From Astropecten irregularis (Eukaryota > Echinodermata > Asteroidea > Paxillosida > Astropectinidae), in NCBI GenBank assembly GCA_963971285.1, contig OZ020254.1, positions 10,602,001 to 10,666,000 on the forward strand: a stretch of DNA of 64,000 nt, given 5' to 3'. The translations under genes were made by a program, and so were the position numbers. Positions 31,301 through 38,800 of the stretch are shown piece by piece (position 1 is the stretch's first letter; the number at the start of each line of letters is the position of its first letter). Under the pieces are notes generated by a model that saw only the letters and a list, made by a program, of their open reading frames with translations, did not search any database and was not told the DNA's origin.

Positions 31301-32927
31301 ATGTCTTCCAGCCAACGTTTGTGATACCAAGCCTTTGCATTCACCCTCTGAGGAATAGGCAGGATACAGTTGTTGCCCAGAATCGGGAATCTTGAAAAGG
31401 TTCAGGGTGCTGCATTTGCTTAGAACACCATCTATGACTGTCCCACAAAAGGTCTGATGTTTGTCTTGCTTCGTAAAATCTGCTTAAATACATTTTCTAC
31501 CCTCCCTCCCTACCCCTTAAAAATAATGGTTTGGTACACTATTCCTATTACTAGTCCCACATCTGTGACTGTTCCATTTGATTGCAGAGGGAGTGCAGCT
31601 TCTGTGTCTCATCAACAAGGGCGTGGATGCCTGTCGCTACCTGATCACCTACGGAGAATGGACGCAGGCTGTTTGGCTGGCTAAGGTAAGTGATGAAAGA
31701 GAGGAGAGTTAGTCTCGGGATTTGCAACTTTTGGTTCAGACTTTTTCTGACTGTCAGTCTTCTTTGTTCTGTCCATCTTCCAGGCCACCTTGCCCTTTTC
31801 GGAGTACAGCACTGTCTTGAGACGCTACATTGACCACCTGTGCTCCCCGACTGTCAACCAGAAGACCAAGGCCATCTTGATCCTGCTGTCCATGGGTCAG
31901 TTCCAGCAGGTCCTGGAAGTCCTGATGAGGTCAGTCCCGAGTGACCGTTGGAGGGCTGAAAAATGCCTTCATTCTGTCAGACGACATTAATTTGAACAGC
32001 CAAAATTGTCCTTGATTTTTGTTTTCTTCAACTCGTTCATTGCTGATCTTAGTCATATGATCCTCATTGTAATTTTGTTTTTAATAAGCTTGTGAAATGT
32101 TTGAGGTATTTTTGGAAATTGGTAATTTATCATTTTGTTGTTTGGCTGTTTTTCTGAAATGGTGATTATTTGTTTGTTTGTGTTTCCCTGCTCTGTAGCA
32201 TGCACTACTACGATCGAGCCGGGATGTTTGCAGAAGCCTGTATAGAATTTGGTGTCTTACCTGAGACGCCAGAGATTAATATCCTTTTGAAAACAAAATA
32301 AAGTAGCAATTCCAATCAGAAAATGACATATTTCAATTTCCCGAGTAGAACACCCACAGAGCTTCAATCAAGCTGGCTGGTACATGAAGCATAAAACCTC
32401 TGGTTTCTTTCAGGGTCACTGCCTTCAACATGCAGCATTAGGGAGCTTTAGATTTTCACGTTGACTCCGTCGACTGATACGTGATTGCATCATGCCGAGT
32501 CTTTGTGCATGCGTCAAGTCGTCACCAACGTTGTCCCATCGAGTTGAGGACGCACAAAGAATGGTTTTGACGTTCAGCATGGTGTTCTTGCGTTTGTGGT
32601 CGATGTGAACGAGGTCCACGTTCACACCGATCTAAAGCTGCCTATTATGCAGTCAGTCCTCTGTGGGGTAAAAGATGGCAGGTAGCTTACCTGGGATTCG
32701 AACCCAAGACAACTGGAGTCTCTTTTTCAAGCTCAGACGTCTCGATATGTTTATTGCCTTTTCCTTAACTTCGTCTCTCTCCACGATCCTTGCTAGAGAA
32801 GGTATACCTAGAGTATGCCAGGTACCTACTAGCCCTTGGGAATCGCAAAGCCTACGGTTACTACTGCAACAAGGCAGCTGAGAAGGCACAGAAGGTCAAC
32901 CAGGAACTGGAATGGATGGAAGGCTGA
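7347..32927 (+). CDS. WDR11: WD repeat-containing protein 11 (first exon missing)
   Basis: WDR11 is a large two-beta-propeller protein that works with FAM91A1 in endosome-to-Golgi vesicle capture and in ciliogenesis and Hedgehog signalling. Coding exons: 7347-7416, 9259-9454, 10402-10575, 10791-10998, 11429-11632, 12329-12441, 12946-13307, 14066-14270, 15061-15145, 15776-15955, 16353-16461, 17425-17530, 18013-18256, 18617-18731, 19766-19934, 20746-20857, 28242-28464, 29091-29285, 30018-30113, 30878-31043, 31588-31685, 31784-31929, 32199-32278, 32785-32927. Frames match at every junction, giving about 1,265 residues against 1,224 in human WDR11. Diagnostic stretches are KVKWARENYHH and LASADVNG (exon 9259), VLWNADTG, YPREILILDL, LVRNEL, KFAPGKG, QPWN, QSTIKLVAT, YGEW and DHLCSP. 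Two glutamine runs (exons 12946 and 14066) sit in a loop that is not conserved. The last intron is AT-AC. The N-terminal ~30 residues are not seen. Stop TGA at 32925. Confidence 0.93.
7874..8228. mobile_element. MITE family A, copy 3
   Basis: Opposite internal orientation to copy 1. It begins AAGGTAATATCATACATG after TA and ends ACCAAAGTACGATAGTACC. It lies in the WDR11 intron between exons 7347 and 9259. Confidence 0.8.
8508..8879. mobile_element. MITE family A, copy 4
   Basis: Same family, with degenerate left end AAGGGAGTCTCATGCTTT and right end ACCAAAGTATGATATTAC. It contains the family block GGGCACCGTATGGGACC. Confidence 0.8.
9580..10070 (+). pseudogene. Decayed LINE fragment (end of reverse transcriptase ORF)
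   Basis: Across frameshifts and stops, the + strand reads TKIQVFRAL and then PVLLYGCETWTLT, the hallmark C-terminal part of many non-LTR retrotransposon reverse transcriptases. Later it reads RRIHSV and an open 9871-10068 segment with HDTWLHQMDRYF. No intact ORF remains. It lies in a WDR11 intron in the sense orientation. Confidence 0.75.
11855..12270. repeat. Degenerate ~20-bp tandem array in a WDR11 intron
   Basis: Roughly twenty imperfect units resembling AGCAAACCTCACAGGAGCCC run through the intron before exon 12329. Spacing and sequence drift strongly. The ORF on the other strand here is a by-product. Confidence 0.75.
13631..13860. mobile_element. MITE family C, copy 2
   Basis: From GGGACCAATTTCATGGAG to GGCCGTGAAATTGGT, with the internal AAATTTTTGTGCTAAGC arm. 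In the WDR11 intron after exon 12946. Confidence 0.8.
14575..14765. repeat. Degenerate tandem repeat
   Basis: Words such as CAGATATTTGTGATGT and GATGTACGATGTAT recur four to five times at irregular spacing in the WDR11 intron between exons 14066 and 15061. Confidence 0.55.
15213..15526. mobile_element. MITE family A, copy 5 (degenerate)
   Basis: Shares TGTTCATAATTTGATTTGT, TGAAAACTGAACA-like text and CATCACCATCTTCATACCCT with copies 2 and 6; terminal repeats are eroded. Confidence 0.65.
15967..16212. mobile_element. MITE family C, copy 3
   Basis: Starts 12 bases after the donor of exon 15776-15955. Inner block AGCAAACAACAGCCAAAGA and right end GTGAAATTGGCCCC match the family. Confidence 0.8.
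16545..16740 (+). pseudogene. Decayed LINE C-terminal tail
   Basis: The + strand reads RRRGRPKTT, a TAG stop where tryptophan is usual, then RDVIQRDLSLLD, and further on EVAAQDRSIWK. This GRPxxTW...AQDRxxWR pattern is the usual C-terminal tail of non-LTR retrotransposon polyproteins. A short remnant in a WDR11 intron. Confidence 0.75.
17090..17352 (+). mobile_element. 263-bp insertion with direct repeats and a degenerate hammerhead-like core
   Basis: Flanked by an 11-base direct repeat CAAAATTACTT (17079-17089 and 17353-17363). Inside, near-terminal inverted copies of AAAAAGGTGATCAAAG lie at each edge. The strand shown contains CTGATGA (17273-17279) followed 21 bases later by GAAAC (17301-17305). 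A possible stem III follows, ACGTCG with CGACAT (one mismatch), and TC follows that. Stem II pairing is poor, so activity is doubtful. The arrangement resembles Penelope-like or retrozyme insertions. Confidence 0.5.
18222..18435 (+). repeat. Tandem duplication spanning the exon 18013 splice donor
   Basis: The last ~35 bases of exon 18013-18256 and the following intron start are duplicated once ~104 bases downstream, with a third partial copy after that. Both copies keep CCAG followed by GTAAGCTTC, so an identical donor exists at 18361. Use of the second donor adds GTAAGCTTCTAA, an immediate in-frame stop. Confidence 0.85.
18810..19690. repeat. 38-bp minisatellite in a WDR11 intron
   Basis: About 13-14 nearly identical 38-bp units (for example CATACTTTGGTGCCTTGC plus 20 more bases) run from about 18810 to 19330, followed by a degenerate tail of GGTGCCTCACTTTGGTAT-like words to 19690. 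Because 38 is not a multiple of three and the unit lacks stops, all three + frames stay open. The resulting long ORFs are not genes. Confidence 0.95.
20244..20461. mobile_element. MITE family E, copy 1
   Basis: Ends GGACCCTTTTCCAAACCT and its inverse AGGTTTGGAAAAGGG-like. The core CAGAGCTTCAGCTTCAATG is shared with 27180-27405, 37611-37770 and 40200-40410. Confidence 0.75.
20594..20685 (-). mobile_element. tRNA-derived SINE with intact target-site duplication
   Basis: On the minus strand this 92-bp element reads like a tRNA: acceptor GGCTGGA pairing with TCCAGTC, A box TGGCTCAGTTGGTAGAGC, B box GGTTCGAATCC, then a short TTTTTCTTTGTTCACT tail. It is bracketed by a perfect 15-base repeat CAGTGAGGAAGTTGA (20579-20593 and 20686-20700), so it is a recent retroposition. 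The 3' edge of the duplication is 45 bases from WDR11 exon 20746. The anticodon loop is irregular, so it is not a tRNA gene. Confidence 0.85.
20910..21205. mobile_element. MITE family D, copy 1
   Basis: Starts GCCCAATTTCATGGAATCC and ends in a decayed inverse. Matches the complete copy at 46509-46790, sharing GAAATCTATTTCATGGAATC. Confidence 0.75.
21806..21996. mobile_element. MITE family C, copy 4 (right end missing)
   Basis: Left end GGCGAATTTCGTGGAACTG and the AATAAAACAAAACACC block are present; the right terminus is absent. Confidence 0.65.
22315..22371 (+). other. Candidate 57-nt in-frame cassette exon of WDR11
   Basis: Within the 7.4-kb WDR11 intron, a pyrimidine-rich tract ending CTTTCAACAG precedes 57 open bases ending CCCCC before GTAAG. 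Exon 20746 ends with TA and exon 28242 starts with T, and this segment fits both phases, encoding about YSSLQVNTAILGEATSLVPP when inserted. Human WDR11 has no equivalent residues, so it is either an optional lineage exon or chance. Confidence 0.35.
22680..22730 (+). other. Second candidate 51-nt in-frame cassette exon
   Basis: An acceptor CTCCCTCCCAATAG precedes 51 open bases ending AATAG before GTGTAG. It has the same 2-2 phase as the segment at 22315 and could encode CPSLNPSTVPYPLPLN. The donor is weak, and transcript evidence would be needed to believe it. Confidence 0.25.
23059..23195. mobile_element. Small inverted-repeat element
   Basis: GTGTCACAATTCTCTGGCTG at the left and CAGCCAGAGAATTGGGACGC at the right are inverted copies around about 135 bp. 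Confidence 0.6.
23830..24273. mobile_element. Nested palindromes: inner MITE inside an outer inverted-repeat element
   Basis: Outer arms (about 100 bases each, 23830-23930 and about 24165-24273) are inverted copies sharing CCATTACTGGTGTGT, ATTTTGTC and CAAAAGAATT. The inner element 23931-24114 has long inverted ends AATGGACCTTTCCCATGAAA continuing through AATTAGATA. The inner copy has better-matched arms than the outer, so it probably inserted later. Confidence 0.8.
24936..25740. repeat. 13-bp minisatellite, about 60 units
   Basis: Units of the form GGGAGGGCTTTCT, with variants changing three or four positions, cover about 800 bp of the 7.4-kb WDR11 intron. Variants cluster in blocks: a GGGTATT type on the left, TTGCAGGG and GGCAGGG in the middle, TCGGAGG on the right. 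13 is not a multiple of three and stops are absent, so several frames on both strands stay open for 120-290 codons. I do not regard these as genes. Confidence 0.95.
25865..26117. mobile_element. Harbinger-like MITE
   Basis: A 253-bp element with 28-base inverted ends beginning AAGAGGATCTTCAACACTCA, flanked on both sides by TTA (25862-25864 and 26118-26120). A TTA/TAA duplication is typical of PIF/Harbinger elements. Confidence 0.8.
27180..27405. mobile_element. MITE family E, copy 2
   Basis: Ends carry repeated CAGGCTC/GAGCCTG words. The core AACTGGTATCAAAATAGAG and CTTCAGCTTCAATGAAAAAC match the family. Confidence 0.75.
28723..29006 (-). mobile_element. tRNA-derived SINE copy split by a later insertion
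   Basis: The same SINE as at 20594, in two pieces: tail and B-box half (28723 to about 28796, GGAGCGGGATTCGAAC) and A-box half (about 28976-29006, GCTCTACCAACTGAGC). About 180 bases of unrelated AT-rich sequence lie between, splitting it at the anticodon arm. Confidence 0.7.
29321..29526. mobile_element. Two tandem copies of a ~100-bp MITE
   Basis: Each copy begins ACACGGGTTTACACTTC or close to it and ends GAAGTGTAAACCCGTGT, with CGAGGCACT and ACGCATGCGCACTTTT inside. Copies lie at about 29321-29423 and 29438-29526. Confidence 0.75.
29654..29851. mobile_element. MITE family C, copy 5
   Basis: GGGGCCAATTTCATGGAGGT at the left and CGTGAAATTGGCC at the right; internal part shortened. Confidence 0.75.
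30153..30813. mobile_element. MITE family A, copy 6, split by nested elements
   Basis: The left part (30153 to about 30374) and right part (about 30733-30813) belong to one family A element. Between them sit a family B MITE (30428-30592) and a family G piece (about 30596-30728) with CGTTATAGTGGTGTTCCA. Confidence 0.7.
30428..30592. mobile_element. hAT-like MITE family B, copy 2
   Basis: Terminal inverted repeats AGGGCTGGAAATA and TATTTCCAGCCCT, flanked by GTTATTG(C/T) on both sides, a 7-8 base duplication as made by hAT elements. It is inserted in a family A copy. Confidence 0.8.
32279..32784 (+). other. U12-type (AT-AC) intron of WDR11
   Basis: The intron begins ATATCCTTTT, the canonical minor-spliceosome 5' site. 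It ends TCTCTCTCCAC, 16 bases after the branch A of TTCCTTAAC (32761-32769), a perfect match to the U12 branch consensus. Splicing A at 32278 to GA at 32785 keeps the frame and gives a peptide of exactly the human length between the EFG/KYG and YARYL/YARSL motifs. No GT-AG alternative restores the frame at this spot. Confidence 0.9.
32439..32645. mobile_element. MITE inside the U12 intron
   Basis: Inverted ends TAGGGAGCTTTAGAT and ATCTAAAGCTGCCTA bound about 207 bp. It makes up some 40% of the AT-AC intron. Confidence 0.7.
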
Positions 32928-34864
32928 AGGAGGGTATTAACCGCCCCGAAACAAGTCCTTGGACACGACCTCGGACTGGGAAGGGAGCAGTTTTGTTGGA
33001 CTGATCACGCCATACAAAGTTGCTCTTGGAATGGAGTTTTCCTTCATAACGGCAAATAGTGTTTTACCAACCAAAACACCATTTGATGTGATTTACGGAT
33101 TTCATGAAACTGGGCCCAGGTCCTTTCCACTATTTCATATTGACTCCCTACCCCTTGCCCTCATGTGTAATCCCTGATAGGTCACTTTGCATTCCACTTT
33201 CTTTCGATGAAAACAGAATTTGACCAGAGTGTTTTAGAAGCTGTTAGTTAACACTTGTCAGTATTTATTTTTCTTGTGACAGGAACAGTATTTGATTATG
33301 GAGCGATAATTTAACAACTCTCTTATGTTTTTATTCATTTTATTATATTATTTTATTTTTTTGGTGCATATTGCTCAGCAATCAGCATAGAGCTGTGTGG
33401 CTACTCCAAGGGCCATGTTTGTTTCATGCACAGGATCACGGATCCTACTGATCTGGATCCCATTTGAGCGCATCCTGCATGGGACGTGGATCCGCAGATC
33501 TGGGATCCTAGGCAAGGGCTACATCTTGAAATGTGTGGGGAAAAACCAGTCATGCTCACTGTGACAAGACCCGATGTTCCCTTCACAGTGCATTAATTGG
33601 TCTTGGGGATCTCTAGTCCTTGGCAAAGCACTGCTTTCACAAATTTATTGAGTTTGTTTTTTCCTTGTTAATTAAAATATGCCCTTTGTATTGACAGTTA
33701 TAGTTACCCGGATGTTTGGACAACGTTGCTGCTAATGGGAAATGCTATAGCAACATAAATGTACACAACCACATCATGACAAAATGTGTCTGCACAAAGT
33801 GAGATGTATTTCCATGAATGATTTAGTTGAAGCCATTTTTCTAAGCCATCACGTATGACTTGTTTGTCCGAACATTCGAATGTGATGTCACAAGCATGGA
33901 GCCCTATTCGCCATTGATTGGTTAAAATTGAAATCAGGGCAGGCTTTGCTAGTCATCGTCATGTTGTGTTTATTTTTCAGGTTAAAGGGAGGGGGAGGCA
34001 CCCTATCACCATTTACCCCTCTATAACCAAGCACTCTCTGGCTGTAAAAGTCCGGATGTGATTATTCATGTTACAGTTTCTGTTTTTGTTGTTGTAGTTT
34101 GTCACTTTAGAAGTGATGGCAGTGACCACATGACTGACTACAGTGCGGATAGGATTTGTGTATCGGTCACTACAGTTGCATGGTTCCCCACCTATTCACG
34201 GCTGGAGAGTGCTGTCCACTCTCGGGACAGTACTGTCCACTCTCTGGCAAGCGCATCGATGGCGGTCAGAATTATGTTGTAAAATTATTTTGGAAAACCT
34301 TACGATGTATATTCCAGCCATATTAAGGCAATGAGGTTTTTGTGTCAGATTACAAAAGCTTCACAGACTCATTAATGAATGTAAATATATTATAATAAAT
34401 GATATATATATTAATAATATTATATATACAATGTGAAATTATTGGCAATTGTGTCTTCTGCTTTGTTTTTAGAATACAGAAGGTGTTTGTGAGTTTTTGA
34501 CCTCTGATCTACGCATTCGTACGACGTGGAGGTCGCGATCGCTGACTTTTCTGCTTGTAACCCGTGTATGCTTGAGCAGTGTGAACACTGAACAGAGCAG
34601 CATCATACACGGGTCAAAGCTTGCACGCGTAGCGCGACAGCCACCATTTTATGTTTGTGTGTGAACACGCAGCATGATCGACCCGTATCGAAATTTGGAA
34701 AAGTGTAACCCCGTGTAAATGTCAACACGTATAAAGGTACTGTAGTGTGAGAGTGCCTTAATTGCCTTCTGAAAAATGGGATGAGTTTATTTGTTTTTTT
34801 TTTTATGTTTTTACAAACAGTGCATTGACATCACTACAAAACAAAACAAAAAGAGATAAATAAA
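32928..34864 (+). other. Probable WDR11 3' UTR
   Basis: No coding signal follows the WDR11 stop. Candidate poly(A) signals AATAAA lie at 34394-34399, within an AT-rich run at 34384-34430, and at 34859-34864. The transcript end cannot be fixed from sequence. SFXN2 converges from the other strand. Confidence 0.4.
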
Positions 34865-35614
34865 GTCCCATTTTAATTGAAACAAGTTTAATCAAATTCT
34901 TCTTTTTACAATATTGCCATGGAATTTTCAGACAATTCTTACAAATGCTTTGCACCATCAACTACCCACAATAAAAAATAAAATAATTTGTGACATTTTT
35001 TCTTTTTTTTACACAAGCATGATACACATTGTAATTCATTTTAAGTTTTAAGATTATTGAAAAGTGAACAAAGAAAAAATGACTTAATGAATTGTTTAAT
35101 GTTAAATTTATGGGTGATTTGAGTTGGAAATTCCTGTACGATAGCTGTGCCATTCCTTTTCATTCAACCACAAAGCTCTTTTCGAAAGAGTTGCAGCATG
35201 TTTTGAAAATGGAATTAATGAAATTGAAAATCTGTGAATAAGAGAATATTTTATTACTGATTCTCTCATTCTGAAAGTCTGTTAAGGTCCACAGAGCAAG
35301 AAAACGTGACTAATATTGGCAAGTTGCATAGGAAAGGTGGACCTTACTACAAGAAATGAGCAACTTGTATGTGTGAGATAGGGAGTTGTACGTCTCCCGT
35401 AACGGCCCTATCCAATACTATAGCACCACTTTACATATTGTACCAGCTGCAATAGATTATCTCAGGTATTAAGGTACAGTCTGAATCTGCTGTTTATCGA
35501 GTTTAAAGGCACAGTACAGGATTGGTAACATAGTGTGAATGCTCTTCTGTGACCTTTACCAATCATGTATGATACCTTTAACATAGTACCATTATCTGCA
35601 GTCTGAATCTGCTG

Positions 35615-35620
35615 TTTATT
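35615..35620 (-). terminator. Candidate SFXN2 poly(A) signal
   Basis: AATAAA on the minus strand, 255 bases beyond the SFXN2 stop. It is the nearest canonical signal outside the coding sequence. Confidence 0.35.
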
Positions 35621-35874
35621 GAGTTTAATTAAACAGTTCCCTTAATTAATAGAAACCAAAATAACTAACAAAATATATTAATTATGCATGTTGGAGGACC
35701 CAAGATAGAATAAGGAGCTGCTTATAATAGACCCAAATTGAATCTATTTTTTTTAAGGATTGAAAATGGAATACTGGTACTGGATTTTCTCAAAAGATCT
35801 CAATTAAGAATATTGAGGTATCTATATTGTAGATACTAATATCTGCCTTGCAGGGAGTATTAATGACACATAAA

Positions 35875-38800
35875 TCACAACCCTTTATTGAAGTACACTG
35901 TCTGGATTGTGTCTCCATACTCCGCCCTGATGGAAGACTGTAGCTCAGGCTCTAGCTTGCTCACAGCTATAGAACTGCATAAAAACCAAAACAACATGAT
36001 TACATCACAAAATTTAAATGCAAAACGTCTTTGGAAGTAAAAGCTGACTTTTAACAAGTTGCACTAGAATTATTGAGCACAATACGTGTTCTGGCATTAA
36101 TGATACCTAGTCTATGTGATAGATGCACTCGCCGTACAGTGAGCAAGCGTCTATCACATGTGTGCAGATTTCCTGATTAATTATGCAAGCCAACCCAGCA
36201 TTAACCTCTAGGTTTTGACCAATCAATTTCAACATCCTCCGTCACAATCCTAACGGAAATGTTCTGATTGGCTGATGTGCCGCATTGCATACAATTTGCA
36301 TGCACGCATGTATCAGACGTTCGTACATAGTGTGGCACAAAGTAGAACGAGTGATACTCGGACTAAATGATACCCTGAACTTTAAAAAAAGAGAAGACAT
36401 TTGACTTACCATTTTTGAGGGAAAAGTGCGCATGAAGCTGGCGTCATGAATATTAAACTGAAAGACAAAAGAAGATAAACATTATTATTGTTTTCTTCTT
36501 TAGGGGAGCCATCATAAGACTGAGTTGGGAGCTGCTGTGCTAAAACACAGAAGTGTAATATTTTGAACATGTATCAGTTTGAAGTTCCTTGGTCCCAACA
36601 CCCTCTGGGCATTTTGCTTTACCAGTCAGTCTTCCTGAATCCGCCCAAAATCTAACACCTTGCGTTACCCATATGAAATGTTCTTTGGACTGAAGCCAAG
36701 AAGCCCCACCGAGCCCCATGCAGAGTTACCGTGCTTCGGGCTCTTACTTTTTCCTAGTTCTTAAAAGCACTGGAAATACTGGACAGGAATTTTGATTGAT
36801 TTCTGATATTTTGTGATAAATTTAAGTTTCCTTCCTCTAATAATTCAAGTCTGCTTCCTTTTCTGTTAAAGTGAATGTTTTTAGCATTCATACCCTGGTT
36901 ATTGCCAAATTACAGATGTGGAGTACCGTTCGCTGACAAGATGCATAAACAACTTGAAAGAAGACTAGAGATTGATCACGCCCCGGTGTTCAGACATTCA
37001 GTACCACTGGTTAGAAACAAAAGTTTGTGACCAGTGAATGGCAAACTAGTCTACTCACAAGCAGCCGACTGCCATGACCTGAAATGGCGCATGTATCACT
37101 GACACCTTCTTGAACCAGGAATACTTGAGTAGTCTCTCCATTATGATGGGAAGGACACCTGGGGAGAAATCCATACACAAACTAATTATAGCCGAAGGTG
37201 GAGTCGTGAAAGTGCGGCTGGTATGAAGTCTAATCATGCCTTGCACCTGATGATAAATGCTAGGGTGAAATATTGAGTTTGTAATGGAATTTGCCGTCCA
37301 TCTGAGAGATTCAAAATGATCATGCCAGGCCTGTTGTAATTGAAAATACCGTAGTCATTATAAACGAGCATCATGGAGCTCGAGGAGTTTAAGCTGTTGA
37401 GTTTTCCTGGGAACTTTGCCCAGCCTATTACACTGATTTGGGCTGAAGATTTAAGCAAAGACCTTCAACTGAGCAACCTACTGCCCCTAAATCAAACAAC
37501 TCAGTCACTGTGTTAGCAATAGTCAGGATCCTGCACTATAATTGTATACATCTGTGACCAAATAGAGTCAGAGCACTACACATTTTCTAAAACTTGACCA
37601 GCAGAAACTAGGGGCCTTTCTCAAAGCTCAGCTCCGGCTTTGTCTTTGTGGTTTGTCGTTGAAGCTCTGTTTTCTTTTTCAAACCAGAGAAACAACTTCC
37701 GAACCGCAGCCAAAAGTCTCTATTTTGATACCTGTCATTTTTAGAATGGATTCAAAAAGGCCCAAGATTGATTTGACTAGTCTCATGAACCAGGCTTTCA
37801 CTGACCAAAGAGAAATGCAGTGATATGAGACTTGTATGACTTACACATGCCAGGGGCAGCCATGATAATCCTAGATGTCACTACTTGAGCGATTCCCTTT
37901 CTGGCTGCTTTCTATTTCAAATGCAAAGATGAAATCAATGACAAAGTCACACAAAATAAAATAACATTAAGATATACAAAATGGTAATGCATACACAGTT
38001 TACTGTTTCATTTCATGTGTTACAAACATAAACATGCTTTGATACTTCCCCTCAAAGGAGTAATGCCAAACACAGATGGACAAAATGGAAGGATCCTAGG
38101 ATTCTCTTAAAGGGAGTGTTTAAATCAGTCAGAACAGTATATCTTGTTCTATTTCTGACTTAGTAACCTTTCAAAATGAGAAAAGAAATGTCCAAGAAAT
38201 TTGTTTGTTTTTTCAGAGCAGTTTCCTGCGAATGTGATTTCAAGCCTTTGATTTCTGCAATGTTGCTGAGCTTTTACACAAAATGCAACAGAAAGGTTGC
38301 TATGGAAAATACTGGCAGAATGAGACCGGCTGAGAATAATGGAAATCTGTGTACGTCTGACGTACTTGGGATTGGCCCAGCTCTCGCCCCTTGTCGTCGC
38401 ACACTGTAATCCCGGACAGTATCTCCTTCTGTCGCATCATGGGAATGTTGACGCAGTTGGCCGACGCCACGGCCGCAAAGGGGACATACCTCGCTACGAG
38501 GGGCGGGGCTTTCTGAAACAAAAGCAGACAATTGAGAAGGAACATTAAGAGGTTGTGACACAATGGGAGACTTGAGACGTCGACTGAAGTCTCTTTTTGC
38601 TATCTCTGAGCATGCACGCGTAATTGTGAGCATGCGTGCGTTGTTGTGCACGTGGGTGCGCGTGCGCTGTTGACTTGAAGACCGCTGTTCCAAAGTCTCC
38701 CCATTGCGGCAACATCAGTCTTGTTGGCTCTCACGAATAAGAATTGACAATGCAAGATCAGAGGAAAGTCTGTCATCGTGTGATGCTCACCTTGGTCAGT

